64,000 bases of DNA from CAYSCW01 sp964449165 (GCA_964449165.1 CAYVAT010000010.1:16841-80840); one strand, 5' to 3'; positions 51,419-60,991 are shown, numbered from the stretch's first letter. Notes: generated from the sequence alone by a model not told the origin. Translations and numbers: made by a program.

Positions 51419-52117
51419 TCAGATTCCCTCGACTCTTACTTCATCAAAAAAGGGCTCTGCAATCCTGGCCATGAGCTTTATTTCTTCACGAGAATAGGGG
51501 ATTCTATGGAGATAGTTGGCATCGAGTGTATTGACGGGCATAAATTGCTGGATCTGGAAGAATTTAGACCCTTTGAGCATCTGACTCATTTCCAGGATAT
51601 CATCGGCTCCCACCAATCCTGGAACGACCGTGGTGCGAAAGAAATATCTAAGTCCCGAATCTCTTACTATTTTTATGCTCCTTGCGATATCCTCTGTCCT
51701 GACTTGTGCCTTCACCACCTCTCCATATCTCTCTAGCGGCGCCTTGACATCCATAGCCACACAATCTATCAGACCCTCATCGATCAACCTTTCAAGACGG
51801 GAAGGCAAGGAGCCGTTGGTATCGATCTTTATCCTAAGGTTTCTGTCTTTTATGAGAGAAAGAAGGAGATCTAGATGCTCATGAAGCAGGGGCTCCCCAC
51901 CGGAAATACAGATGCCGTCAAGCCAATTCTTCCTTGAATCCAAGAAGCCTATAAAGTAATCCAGAGGAAAGGAGGGAAGGCTCTCCGCTCGTAACACCAG
52001 GTCTGAATTATGACAGTAGGGACACCGGAAATTGCATCCCCCTAAGAATACGGTAGAGGAAATGTGTCCGGGGAAATCTTTGGGGGCAAACTTTTCTAAT
52101 CCCTTGATTTCAACCAC
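51419..52117 (-). CDS. nrdG: Anaerobic ribonucleotide reductase activating enzyme (radical SAM)
   Basis: 232 residues. Radical SAM motif CNFRCPYCHNSDLVL (Cys-x3-Cys-x2-Cys) near residue 29; ISGGEPLLHEHLDLL is the SAM-binding motif. FPGHISSTVFLGG precedes the cluster as in NrdG-type activases of the longer, archaeal/thermophile class. It creates the glycyl radical on NrdD. The start overlaps the thioredoxin-like gene by 22 bp, and the operon order is nrdD, thioredoxin-like, nrdG, dut. Confidence 0.92.
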   Translation of the reverse strand: MVEIKGLEKFAPKDFPGHISSTVFLGGCNFRCPYCHNSDLVLRAESLPSFPLDYFIGFLDSRKNWLDGICISGGEPLLHEHLDLLLSLIKDRNLRIKIDTNGSLPSRLERLIDEGLIDCVAMDVKAPLERYGEVVKAQVRTEDIARSIKIVRDSGLRYFFRTTVVPGLVGADDILEMSQMLKGSKFFQIQQFMPVNTLDANYLHRIPYSREEIKLMARIAEPFFDEVRVEGI

Positions 52118-52362
52118 TGTGAAAGCTCCTGCTCGCTGTTCAGCACAGCCGGGACTCTTCCATCCTGCTGAAGGATGAGCGTCGGTATGATGATGGCACC
52201 CTTGTCATCGCGCTTGAGAACATCCAAAAATCCTCTGATCTTTTTTTTGCTTTCCTTTTCAACCAAGTTGTATTCCCGGCCCTGCAAGTGCGTCTTTTCC
52301 AGAGAGCTTTTGAGAGCTTCACATTTGGGACAATTGGAATAGGTAAACAAAAAATACTCCAT
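52096..52362 (-). CDS. Thioredoxin/glutaredoxin-like protein, probable NrdD reductant
   Basis: 88 residues with the redox motif SNCPKCEALK near residue 11, a central IIIPTLILQQDGRVP (the cis-Pro of thioredoxin folds) and helices around. It lies five bases after nrdD and overlaps nrdG, so it probably supplies electrons to the NrdD reductase, which in many anaerobes uses a glutaredoxin-like protein (NrdH type) rather than formate. The gene family name is not certain. Confidence 0.8.
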   Translation of the reverse strand: MEYFLFTYSNCPKCEALKSSLEKTHLQGREYNLVEKESKKKIRGFLDVLKRDDKGAIIIPTLILQQDGRVPAVLNSEQELSQWLKSRD

Positions 52363-52367
52363 GAGCT

Positions 52368-54440
52368 TTACCCTGTAACCACGAAGGGTGTTCTATCACG
52401 GAACTCCTGTTGCTTCCCGTCATTCCAGGTTCCTACTGGCCTCAAGTAGCCGACAATTCTGGAGTAGACCTCTGTCCGTTCTCCACATTCAGGACATTTC
52501 TCTGCCTCTCCCCTGATGTAGCCATGGCTAGGGCACACGCTGAATGTGGGAGTGAGGCTGAAATAGGGAAGGGCAGTTTCGCTGATTTTTTGAACCATTC
52601 TTTTGCATGTTTCCCTGTTTATGGCTTCCGGCAGCAAAGAATGAAAGATAGTGCCTCCTGTGTAAAGGGGCTGGATATCCTTCTGATGCTCTATGGCTTC
52701 GAAGACATCTCGAGTAGCGTCCACATTGAGCTGGGAGGAATTGGTCAAGTAGGGATATTTTTCGGTTCCGGCGGTGATGATCCTATGATACTTTTCTTTA
52801 TCCAGCCTGGCCAGCCGGTAGGAAGCCGATTCAGCTGGTGTTGCTTCGAGATTATAGAGATTCCCTGTCTCCTCTTGAAACTTGCGGATGGTTTCCCTCA
52901 TAAAATGGAGAACTTCTATGACGAATTCCTTTCCCTCCTTGGTTCCGATTCCTTTCCCCATAAAATTTAAACAGCATTCATGCATCCCGCAAAGTCCTAT
53001 GGTGGAAAAATGATTGTCGAAATGGCCAAGATAGACCAGTGTGTAGGGCATAAGCCCTTTACCCATCATGTTGTTGACCATCTCTCTTTTGGTCTCGAGG
53101 GATTCTTTGGCCAGTGTCATGACGTACTTCAAATTTTCAAAAAATTCCTCTCGAGAACCGGACTTATAACCAATCCTGTTCATGTTGATGGTGACCACTC
53201 CGATGGAACCGGTGGAATCCCCTGCTCCCCATATGTTTCCAGGCCTCCGCAGCAGTTCTCTCTGATCGAGGTTCAAGCGGCAGCACATCGCTCTTATATC
53301 ACCAGGATCAAGATTTGTCCCGATATAATTTTGGAAATAGGGAATGCCATATTTAGCAGTGACCTCGAAAAGGAGGTTGGCATTGGAAGAATCCCAATCG
53401 AAATCTTTGGTCAGATTGTATGTGGGAATAGGAAAAGTAAAAACGCGGCCTTGTTGGTCTCCCTCAATCATAAGTTCCAGGAATGCGCGATTGATCATAT
53501 CCATTTCTTCTTGGTATTCGCTATATGTAGAGGCCTGCTCCTCTCCTCCGACGATGACTTTTTTGTTTTTCATGTCGTCAGGCACCGTCCAGTCGAAAGT
53601 CAGGTTGGAAAAAGGAGTCTGCCATCCCCAACGGGAGGGAACGTTCAGTCCGAAAATGAGCTTCTGGATATCCTGTTTGACGTTCTCGTATCCGAGTTTA
53701 TCAGCTCTGACAAAAGGAGCAAGAAACGTATCCACACTGGAAAAGGCCTGAGCACCAGCGAACTCCCCCTGCATGGTTCCGATGAAATTGACCATGTGCA
53801 AGGTGGCTGTTTCCAGATGCTTTGCTGGAAAAGAATGGATCTGATTGGGAACATGCCCAAAACCTTTCCTTAAGAGGTTTTCCAAAGACCAACCTGCACA
53901 ATAGCCGACGATAGGATAGGAAAGATCGTGAATATGAAAATCACCTTCCATATGCGCCTTCTTTATGTTTTCTGAATAAAGCTGATTGAGAGCGAAATTG
54001 GCCAATACCTCTCCAGAAATGCGGGCATTGAGCCCGGAGAAACTCATCACCCCTTCGTTGCTGTTCTCCCTGATTTTCCAATCCAAGTTTTTGATATAAT
54101 CTTTAATCAGCCTCTCCAAATTGATTCCTATCTTCCGGGCTTCTCTGATCTCTTTGTGTCTTTCGCGATAGAGAATGTAGGACTTTGCTACCTCATGATA
54201 CCCCTGCTTCATGAGGACCATTTCCACAGTATCCTGAATCTGCTCCACCGAAGGAATGGTATAACCTCCGAATTTATCCTCGAGCATGAAGGTGACTATG
54301 TCAGAAACGGTCTTAGCTGCCTTCTGATCCACAAGGCCTTGGGATTCCATGGCTTTATAGACTGCACTCGTGATCTTATCTTGAACAAAGTCAGCGATAC
54401 TCCCATCCCTCTTCTTAATTCTTGTCACCAATTCGTGCAT
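52368..54440 (-). CDS. nrdD: Anaerobic (class III) ribonucleoside-triphosphate reductase
   Basis: 690 residues. The first ~95 residues are an ATP cone (VTRIKKRDGSIADFVQDKI, VEQIQDTVEMVLMKQGYHEVAKSYILYR). The reductase barrel has active-site Cys in MCCRLNLDQREL and GLCGMHECCLNF. The zinc site follows (CPSHGY, CPECG) and the glycyl-radical loop RIVGYLRPVGTWNDGKQQEF stands near the C-terminus. It reduces ribonucleotides without oxygen after activation by NrdG. Strong ribosome site AAGAGGAGG; NrdR-box pair and TTGACA promoter upstream. Confidence 0.96.
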   Translation of the reverse strand: MHELVTRIKKRDGSIADFVQDKITSAVYKAMESQGLVDQKAAKTVSDIVTFMLEDKFGGYTIPSVEQIQDTVEMVLMKQGYHEVAKSYILYRERHKEIREARKIGINLERLIKDYIKNLDWKIRENSNEGVMSFSGLNARISGEVLANFALNQLYSENIKKAHMEGDFHIHDLSYPIVGYCAGWSLENLLRKGFGHVPNQIHSFPAKHLETATLHMVNFIGTMQGEFAGAQAFSSVDTFLAPFVRADKLGYENVKQDIQKLIFGLNVPSRWGWQTPFSNLTFDWTVPDDMKNKKVIVGGEEQASTYSEYQEEMDMINRAFLELMIEGDQQGRVFTFPIPTYNLTKDFDWDSSNANLLFEVTAKYGIPYFQNYIGTNLDPGDIRAMCCRLNLDQRELLRRPGNIWGAGDSTGSIGVVTINMNRIGYKSGSREEFFENLKYVMTLAKESLETKREMVNNMMGKGLMPYTLVYLGHFDNHFSTIGLCGMHECCLNFMGKGIGTKEGKEFVIEVLHFMRETIRKFQEETGNLYNLEATPAESASYRLARLDKEKYHRIITAGTEKYPYLTNSSQLNVDATRDVFEAIEHQKDIQPLYTGGTIFHSLLPEAINRETCKRMVQKISETALPYFSLTPTFSVCPSHGYIRGEAEKCPECGERTEVYSRIVGYLRPVGTWNDGKQQEFRDRTPFVVTG

Positions 54441-54532
54441 TCGGTTCCTCCTCTTCTTAAATCAAATGCAAACACCACGTCCCCCATCCAAGGAAGTCTC
54501 TGTTCAGAGCCAGAAAAAATAACGAAAAAATA

Positions 54533-54619
54533 ACCATATGTAGTATATTTTTAGGATGATGGGCACTAAATATGGTATCAGGCTCTAACTAATCTATACA
54601 GAACAGATTTCTTTGTCAA
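54533..54619 (-). promoter_or_regulatory. nrdD promoter with paired NrdR-box-like sites
   Basis: Minus strand: TTGACA (54619-54614), 17 bases, TAGATT (54596-54591). Two sites, 54531-54546 and 54563-54578, whose centres lie 32 bp apart (about three helical turns), match most of the NrdR box consensus ACACTATATATAGTGT (11-12 of 16). The spacing is the usual NrdR one. Confidence 0.7.
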
Positions 54620-54747
54620 GGGGTTTTTATAAATTTCTTGAAATTTGTCTGTACTTTTTGCTTCTTTGAACAAAAGGCATCTGTTGATTACTCAAAATCT
54701 ATGGTAAAATGCGGATTCAGCTAAATCTGCGGGAATCGAGGAAAAAA

Positions 54748-55143
54748 ATGAAAACTCTGGAAGTTCATTCTCAATCCAAAGAAGAGTTCATCGACATCAC
54801 CGGGAAAGCGAAAAATTTTGTGGATTCGTCGGGCGTCCGTAATGGTCTTTGCTTAATCTATGTCCCTCATACAACGGCAGCTGTAACCATAAACGAGAAC
54901 GCCGATCCCTCTGTTAAAAAGGACATCATCTCCACTCTCAAGAAAATCGTTCCAGACTCCCTGCCCTACAGCCACCTTGAAGGTAACTCTCCTGCTCACA
55001 TCAAATCAAGCCTGGTGGGATCATCAACCAGTATCATCATCGAAAATGGAGAGCTTGCCTTAGGAACCTGGCAGGGTATTTTTTTCTGTGAATTCGATGG
55101 ACCTAGAAGACGGAAAGTTTATATCAGGACTCTCTCTCTTTAA
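54748..55143 (+). CDS. YjbQ/UPF0047 family protein
   Basis: 131 residues from ATG 54748 (GAGGAAAA ahead). The ATG at 54709 overlaps a TAAAAT -10 box (54705-54710, with TTGATT at 54684-54689), so it cannot be used. Family marks: GLCLIYVPHTTAAVTINENADP, LEGNSPAHIKSSLVGSS and LGTWQGIFFCEFDGPRRRK, with the conserved His residues of the thiamine-phosphate-synthase-like YjbQ fold. Role not settled. Divergent from nrdD. Confidence 0.88.
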   Translation: MKTLEVHSQSKEEFIDITGKAKNFVDSSGVRNGLCLIYVPHTTAAVTINENADPSVKKDIISTLKKIVPDSLPYSHLEGNSPAHIKSSLVGSSTSIIIENGELALGTWQGIFFCEFDGPRRRKVYIRTLSL

Positions 55144-55324
55144 AGGCATTTTTTGTCCAATGGGTGCTCTGTAAAGCTAAAATCAACCATCTCCTCCTCT
55201 TTCGCCTCTTTCGATTCTCCCTTCAAGGATAGGCTAGTCAAATTGTCGAGACTTAAGGATCTGTATTCACTTTCTTAACCTGGTTAGTGAGCCAATATCG
55301 CTCCTACTATGAAAATTGGATGAA

Positions 55325-55930
55325 TTAAAAAGAAAGGCCGTAATCTCGGAGGGACTTCTCAAGGTTTGTTCGGGGAGTGAATAGAATGGTATTTATTTCC
55401 AGCCTTTGGGCCCCTTCGATATTCTCCTCCATGTCATCGATAAAAATACATTCTTGCGGTTTTGTCCCTGCCTGTTCCAATGCTGCCTGGTAGATCTGAG
55501 GATGGGGCTTCATGTATCCCACTTCATAGGAAAGGACGTAGGCATCGAACAGGAAAATTTCTGGGAAATTTTTTCGGACGAAGCCAAAGCGCATGACATC
55601 CGTGTTGGAAAGGAGGACAAGCCTGTATTTTGACTTCAACCTCTTCAGAGTCTCCAACACCGGCTGGTTAAGGGAAAAAACATCACTATAGATTTCATAA
55701 AAATTCCTCAAAGCTATCTTCGCTTTAAACCTGTGGATAACTTCTTCATAAAATTGCTGGGGTGTCATCTTGCCTCGATCAAAGTCCATCACTAATTCAA
55801 AATTGGTTCTCGCTAACTCCTTTATCCTCTCCAAGGAAAAAGGAGAATATTGAGTTATCTTTCTAAAGAAAATATCGTTGTCGAAAAAGAGTACTACTTT
55901 CCCTAAATCAGAAACCACGCTCCTGATCAC
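55325..55930 (-). CDS. HAD-superfamily hydrolase (YihX-like)
   Basis: 201 residues. Motif I reads SDLGKVVL (the second acidic residue is Gly, as in YihX-type enzymes), motif II Ser/Asn in LLSNTDVMRFGF, Lys in MKPHPQIYQAAL, and motif IV IFIDDMEENIEGA. A four-helix cap follows motif I (DFDRGKMTPQQFYEEVIHRF). This branch has sugar-phosphate or nucleotide phosphatase activity; the substrate is not clear. It has its own start at 55930 and no close partner. Confidence 0.87.
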   Translation of the reverse strand: MIRSVVSDLGKVVLFFDNDIFFRKITQYSPFSLERIKELARTNFELVMDFDRGKMTPQQFYEEVIHRFKAKIALRNFYEIYSDVFSLNQPVLETLKRLKSKYRLVLLSNTDVMRFGFVRKNFPEIFLFDAYVLSYEVGYMKPHPQIYQAALEQAGTKPQECIFIDDMEENIEGAQRLEINTILFTPRTNLEKSLRDYGLSF

Positions 55931-56019
55931 TGGCTTCTCCTCCTCTTAAGCTTGGAATCCACTTATTGTTCGTATCATCTCCTTTCATGATTTTGTCAAA
56001 AATATGATAACAAACACAT

Positions 56020-56204
56020 CGTGTCAAGTTTCCACACATTTGTACCCGGTTAGATAGCGAGGCGGGTGTTGCTGTCCATCCAAAACCCATGGTGGTGGGT
56101 GGGAGGGTCTTGGCGAGGATGGAGGGAAACTGCTGATCCGGATGGCTTCCTCCTAAGCTTACCTGACTGCTGGTGAAAGTACCTTGTAAATAAGGATGCT
56201 TGCA
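56020..56204 (+). ncRNA. Structured dispersed repeat, copy 4 (HEARO / IscB omega-RNA-like)
   Basis: Core at 56074-56131 (TGTCCATCC pairs with GGATGGA; CCCATGGTGGTGGG is a small hairpin). The right arm AGCTTACCTGACTGCTG starts at 56156 and continues to AAGGATGCTTGC near 56203, as in copy 2. No left arm complementary to it was found. It fills most of the 55931-56371 gap, ahead of the amidase gene. Confidence 0.55.
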
Positions 56205-56371
56205 TATTTGACCTTGCTTAAAAAAAATGTATGATAGGGTCACCTCCATGAAAGAGAAAACCACTCTCTCCAAAATACTATCTCCTTGTGAATTTTTACT
56301 CTGGAGTTCGAACTCTAAAAAAATAATCAAATGAAAAATCTTTAAAACCACAAGAAAGGAGGAATTCACTG

Positions 56372-58057
56372 ATGAGTACAGCAATGGGAAAAAAGGGGAC
56401 GGCCACAATTTGGATGATTCTCTTTCTCTGTGTCCTTCTCATCGTAGGAGGAGCTTTCGCTCTCTATTATTTCAAGGGAAAGAGAATAACCACAAAAGAC
56501 ATCGCCGCTTCGGAAAAAATCATCGGACTCCGGCTCACTCCAAAAGAAAGAAAAATGATGTTGGATGATCTGAAACAGAATGTAAAAAGCTACCTAGCGC
56601 TGAGGAAAGTCCCACTTGAGAACCAAGTTCCCCCATCACTCTTTTTCAATCCCATAGTTCCCGGAGAGTCCTTCCCAAGTGAACACAAACCTTACTCCTT
56701 TTCCCCCGATTCAGAGGCTCAGCTGCCAGAGAACCTTGAGGATCTGGCCTTTTATCCTCTCACCGCACTGGCACAGCTGATAAAGACACGACAGGTCACA
56801 TCGACACAGCTCACTAAAATCTATCTTAAGCGCCTAAAAAAATTCGGCCCACGACTGGAATGTGTGGTCACCCTCACCGAAGAAATAGCTCTCCAGCAGG
56901 CCAGACGCGCTGATGAAGAAATAGCCTCCGGTCTTTATCGAGGTCCCCTCCACGGCATTCCTTGGGGAGCAAAGGATCTCCTGGCTACTAAGGGAATCAG
57001 GACAACGTGGGGATCTGTACCTTATAAGGATCAGGTCATCGATAAAGATGCCACTGTTGTGAAAAGGCTCAGAAAGGCGGGAGCTGTCTTAGTGGCCAAA
57101 CTTACCATGGGAGCCTTGGCTTGGGGGGATGTCTGGTTTGGAGGGAAAACGCGGAATCCATGGAATCTCAAACAGGGGTCGAGTGGCTCTTCTGCCGGCT
57201 CAGCCTCAGCCACTGCTGCAGGGCTGGTGGGTTTCTCCATTGGTACAGAAACATGGGGATCAATTGTTTCCCCTTGCACAAGATGTGGAGCAACTGGACT
57301 GCGTCCTACCTTTGGTCGAGTGAGCCGCTATGGCGCTATGGCTTTGAGCTGGAGCATGGATAAGATTGGCCCTATTTGCCGTTCAGTCGAAGATTGTGCC
57401 TTGATTTTCGACGCAATCTATGGACCTGATGGAAACGACTTGAGCGTTGTCGATCTTCCCTTCAACTGGGATCCTTCCCTGAGTTTGGAAAATATCCGGG
57501 TGGGTTATCTGAAAAAGGCGTTTACGGAAGAATACAGGGGGAAACAAAACGATCAGGCCTCTCTTGAGGTGCTTCGCTCCCTTGGAGTAGATCTTATCCC
57601 CTTTGAGCTTCCATCTTTTCCCGTTAATGACCTTTCTTTTATCCTCAACGCTGAAGCTGCCGCCGCCTTCGATGAGCTAACCCGAAGCGGAAAGGACGAT
57701 CAACTCATCCGCCAAGGGAAGAGAGCCTGGCCAAACGTTTTTCGTCAAGCAAGATTCATCCCTGCAGTGGAATACATTCAAGCCAATCGCATCAGATCCT
57801 TGCTCATGCAGGAGATGGCCAAGAGAATGAAAGGAATCGACGTTTATGTGGCTCCTTCCTTCGGCAACAGCAATCTCCTCTTGACTAATCTTACTGGCCA
57901 CCCAGCAGTTGTGGTTCCCAACGGTTTTGATGAACAAGGAAGTCCCACCAGTATATCTTTCATCGGGAATATCTTTGAAGAGTCAAAAAGCCTCAGGCTA
58001 GCCAAAGCTTATCAGGATGCTACAGACTACCACCTTAAGCATCCGAAATTGAAGTAG
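56372..58057 (+). CDS. Membrane-anchored amidase (amidase signature family)
   Basis: 561 residues. An N-terminal membrane helix (about residues 11-32, WMILFLCVLLIVGGAFALYY) anchors it. The amidase signature domain follows: Lys in GIPWGAKDLLATKG, cis-Ser in QGSSGSSAGSASATAAG and nucleophile Ser in IGTETWGSIVSPC, the Ser-cisSer-Lys triad. The 100-residue stretch between the helix and the catalytic domain is not recognised. Related exported amidases occur in Acidobacteriota. ATG 56372 has AAGGAGG ahead. Substrate unknown; not GatA by context. Confidence 0.9.
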   Translation: MSTAMGKKGTATIWMILFLCVLLIVGGAFALYYFKGKRITTKDIAASEKIIGLRLTPKERKMMLDDLKQNVKSYLALRKVPLENQVPPSLFFNPIVPGESFPSEHKPYSFSPDSEAQLPENLEDLAFYPLTALAQLIKTRQVTSTQLTKIYLKRLKKFGPRLECVVTLTEEIALQQARRADEEIASGLYRGPLHGIPWGAKDLLATKGIRTTWGSVPYKDQVIDKDATVVKRLRKAGAVLVAKLTMGALAWGDVWFGGKTRNPWNLKQGSSGSSAGSASATAAGLVGFSIGTETWGSIVSPCTRCGATGLRPTFGRVSRYGAMALSWSMDKIGPICRSVEDCALIFDAIYGPDGNDLSVVDLPFNWDPSLSLENIRVGYLKKAFTEEYRGKQNDQASLEVLRSLGVDLIPFELPSFPVNDLSFILNAEAAAAFDELTRSGKDDQLIRQGKRAWPNVFRQARFIPAVEYIQANRIRSLLMQEMAKRMKGIDVYVAPSFGNSNLLLTNLTGHPAVVVPNGFDEQGSPTSISFIGNIFEESKSLRLAKAYQDATDYHLKHPKLK

Positions 58058-58126
58058 AATTTAGTTCAGATCAGTAAATAAAATTAAATTGAAGATTGAA
58101 GTATCAAACCTCGTCCTGATCTGCGT

Positions 58127-58924
58127 TCAAAACAGTCCGGCAAACAGAACATCCGCATGGAAGAGTTCTCGTGTTCTTCTGCGGATACTCCAATCCACAG
58201 TATCTTTTATGGCAATATAAAACCAGAATTTATCGAAGAGCCTGAGTTTATTCATGTAATACAGAGCAAAATCGGTGATATTATCTACCAAAACCGTGCC
58301 TATCTCTTTTCCTTCCTCATCGAGCACGACAAATTTATAATTGATTTTATCCACATCTCCCTCTTTAACCGTCTCCTCCTCCAGCCGACCATACACCTTG
58401 ACTCTTTCCTTTCCTTCCCAGCTGTTCTTCTTATCATAGGAGATGTCTTTCAAAATTTCGAACTCATTTCTTGCCTTTAAATCTAAATAGTCATCGAGGA
58501 CAGGAACTTCAGTCCGGGTAAAGACATTTCTCCAAACGTCTTCTGCCTCTTTGAGTTCTATAGTGTTGGCTATCAGAATCGCTGGATTTTCCGGACTAAA
58601 CTCCCCTTCTCCTCTAACCATTTGTCCGATTAGTTCTTTGGTGTCACCCACTTCTAGAGGACCTTGGATTACGATATCAAATCCTTGAACTTCGGGGATA
58701 TACATATATTTCCCGACCGCAACTTTAACCGTGCCATCGAACTCTATGATTCCTTCTTTGGTGGCGGATATTCCTTCCTCCTCGGCAGCCTCTTCAGCTT
58801 CCTTCTTACAGGCTACATCCCCTGCTATGACTAATAATAAAGCCAGCGTTACAAAAGCAAGGACTCGGACGATCTTCTCCATCTTGACTTTCCCTTCTTG
58901 AGGAATCAAACTCCTAATAGTCAT
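58127..58924 (-). CDS. Exported lipoprotein-like protein of unknown function
   Basis: 265 residues from ATG 58924 (GGAGG seven bases ahead); ATG 58882 would start directly at the signal peptide (EKIVRVLAFVTLALLLVIAG). VACKKEAEE at its end suggests possible lipidation, though the lipobox is poor. The mature part is small beta-rich: VAVGKYMYIPEVQGFDIVIQ and GKERVKVYGRLEEETVKEGD look like two OB-like or nucleic-acid-anticodon-like beta barrels. There is no known family; the amidase gene ends tail-to-tail 70 bp away. Confidence 0.55.
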   Translation of the reverse strand: MTIRSLIPQEGKVKMEKIVRVLAFVTLALLLVIAGDVACKKEAEEAAEEEGISATKEGIIEFDGTVKVAVGKYMYIPEVQGFDIVIQGPLEVGDTKELIGQMVRGEGEFSPENPAILIANTIELKEAEDVWRNVFTRTEVPVLDDYLDLKARNEFEILKDISYDKKNSWEGKERVKVYGRLEEETVKEGDVDKINYKFVVLDEEGKEIGTVLVDNITDFALYYMNKLRLFDKFWFYIAIKDTVDWSIRRRTRELFHADVLFAGLF

Positions 58925-59098
58925 GCTCATACCTCCAAAAGTTAATCTCTCATAGAGCGAAGGTTAAGCGAGAACGCTTTGTTAATTCCTACCTGTAAAA
59001 TGCACTTTTTTCAATCAATTAAAGATAATTTATACCACTGGAGAAAATAAAAGTAAAGAGGAAAATGTCAATTATTCTTAGAACAATAGGTCATCAAT

Positions 59099-60964
59099 TT
59101 ATTTCTTCTTCACTCTGCCACGGGAAGAGTGCTTCACGGAGGTGGAGCTCCGCCGAGAAGAACTTTTCATGCTTCTCTGAGGAGAATTTTTTCTTGGAGA
59201 GAAAGATCTCTTCGGAGTCGAGGATCGACTTATGGAACGAGAAAAATTTCGACCGGTATTACCCCTCGCTGAACTGGACCTGAAAGAACTTGATCGTCTG
59301 GGTGTGTAGCTTCTCAAGGAGGATCCTCTTTGTGGTAAAGGTGCAGATTTCAATCGTGAAGAGGACGCTCCAAGCCGCCTCCTTGAAAAAGATGAAGATG
59401 TCCTTCTGGAGCGCGATAGAGTGGTAATTTCCTTCCTCGAAGGATAAATTCTAAGATTTTTACCTGAGCGGGATACCCTGTTAGTCCTGGAGAATGAGTT
59501 CCGACCAGTGGTCAATTTACTTCTGGATGGAGAAGAGTTTCTCCTTGCAGTCATCCTGGTTGACGACCGTAAATAGGTACTACCTCTTTTCTTCACTATC
59601 CGGGAGAGGGAGCCAGAAGGCTTCCTTGGCTGGATCAAGCTCCGTCTCGAAGTATCAGAACGAAGGGAGCGGATCGCAGAAGGCCGCGCAGCTTTTCCAG
59701 ATCTATAGCTCTTATTTACAGTACGAAGAGAAGATCTGGAGAGGGTTTTAGCTGCCACCCCAGATCGATTCACTACTGGTCTAATCGAAGGCTGCTTCGA
59801 AGAAAGGGATATCTTTCCCAGCTTGGCCACTTTACTCTGCCTCAAGGCAACCTTTGAAATCCGCGGGTTCTGCAAATGCCTTTTGTGGATGACGGTCAAA
59901 GCTCGAGAATGCAGCGGATAGTACCGGTCATAATACCTGCCATAAAAATGGCTGTTGAGAACAACGCCGGGATACCCATAGTAACTCAAAGGACACCAGC
60001 CAATATAGTCATAGCCTCTATACCAGTGTACCCAGGCCGGACCCCAATAGCGAGTGGGAATCCAATACCAGCCCAAGCCTACTCTCCAATGCCATCTTCC
60101 GTAGTGATAGACGCACCATCCCCAGGGTTCCTGAGAGATCCAAGTCCATCCGATGATAGGATACCAGAGCCAACGGCCATACAAGTAGGGCCGCCAATCA
60201 AAATGACGAACATAAGGGACCCAGACGTAACCATAGGGACGTTCGTAAACCCAACGACCAGAGTAGGCTAACTCCTCCTCGTATTCATAGAGGTCGGAAG
60301 GAAGATATCCTCTGCTAACAATCCGGTTATGCTGAGCATCTCGCGATCGACTCCAAGAGGCAAAATCATCTCCTTCATAGGCATTAAAATAGCGGGGATC
60401 GGATTGAAAGCTCCCATTAGCTACTACAATATTCTCTTCGCGCCTGAGCAAAAGAGACCCCTCCTCACCTGCTGCTTCTGCTGCTCCCTCATAAACGGAG
60501 AACTCCGTTTCCCTGTTCTCTCTGACATTCGCCCTGTAAAGCCCCTCCTTTAATATATAAAAAGAGGCATCTGGTGTATGGATTTCAATGCCTTTATCCT
60601 TTTCTAAAAAATTGACTCTCAAAAAAATCTCTCCCGAAAGCAAATGAAGCTCTACGAGATAATCTCCTTCCCGGGGAAGACGGATAAAGTCAATTTGCGT
60701 GAAGCTCGAAGCTCTCAGATAATTTTGTTTTCCCAAATGGACTTCTGCACGACCTCTGTTCAGGCCCAGTTTGTCTCCTTCGATGAGCACCAAGTTGACC
60801 ACGCCTTCTTCATAGCCCAAATCTTCAGCCCGCTGGACATAAACATCACCCTCCACATAATTCAAACGCGCAAAGCTGTAACTATAATATCCTTCAGGGG
60901 GAGAAGATAGAGCTGCAGAAACAAGAAAGAGCAGGCAAGCGCCAAAAACAAGTATTCTTTTCAT
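59099..60964 (-). CDS. FecR/DUF6600-type exported protein with Ser/Arg-rich tail
   Basis: 621 residues from ATG 60964 (GGAGGAGAA ahead). Signal peptide (KRILVFGACLLFLVSAAL), then a FecR-like beta domain (about 30-190, NYVEGDVYVQRAEDLGYEEG). A Trp/Tyr-rich repeat region typical of DUF6600 follows (GRWVYERPYGYVWVPYV, YGRWLWYPIIGWTWIS, WGWCVYHYGRWHW). The last 230-250 residues are almost only Ser, Arg, Lys and Thr (SRSSTPKRSFSPRKNS), a very basic disordered tail. A sigma-54 promoter (60992) starts the transcript 16 bases before the ATG. Function unknown; the tail could bind polyanions in the envelope. Confidence 0.83.
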   Translation of the reverse strand: MKRILVFGACLLFLVSAALSSPPEGYYSYSFARLNYVEGDVYVQRAEDLGYEEGVVNLVLIEGDKLGLNRGRAEVHLGKQNYLRASSFTQIDFIRLPREGDYLVELHLLSGEIFLRVNFLEKDKGIEIHTPDASFYILKEGLYRANVRENRETEFSVYEGAAEAAGEEGSLLLRREENIVVANGSFQSDPRYFNAYEGDDFASWSRSRDAQHNRIVSRGYLPSDLYEYEEELAYSGRWVYERPYGYVWVPYVRHFDWRPYLYGRWLWYPIIGWTWISQEPWGWCVYHYGRWHWRVGLGWYWIPTRYWGPAWVHWYRGYDYIGWCPLSYYGYPGVVLNSHFYGRYYDRYYPLHSRALTVIHKRHLQNPRISKVALRQSKVAKLGKISLSSKQPSIRPVVNRSGVAAKTLSRSSLRTVNKSYRSGKAARPSAIRSLRSDTSRRSLIQPRKPSGSLSRIVKKRGSTYLRSSTRMTARRNSSPSRSKLTTGRNSFSRTNRVSRSGKNLRIYPSRKEITTLSRSRRTSSSFSRRRLGASSSRLKSAPLPQRGSSLRSYTPRRSSSFRSSSARGNTGRNFSRSISRSSTPKRSFSPRKNSPQRSMKSSSRRSSTSVKHSSRGRVKKK

Positions 60965-60991
60965 TTCTCCTCCTTTCCATCCATGTAAGTA

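Noticed and set aside
52410..53873. Plus-strand frames of 186 and 297 codons opposite nrdD
   Set aside because: Opposite strand of a complete, motif-rich nrdD; no independent support.
55908..56408. Minus-strand frame of 166 codons
   Set aside because: It crosses the HAD-gene start region and repeat copy 4 and resembles no protein.
58067..58122. CAGATCAG/CTGATCTG repeat between convergent genes as a bidirectional terminator
   Set aside because: Loop of about 40 bases and no U tract.
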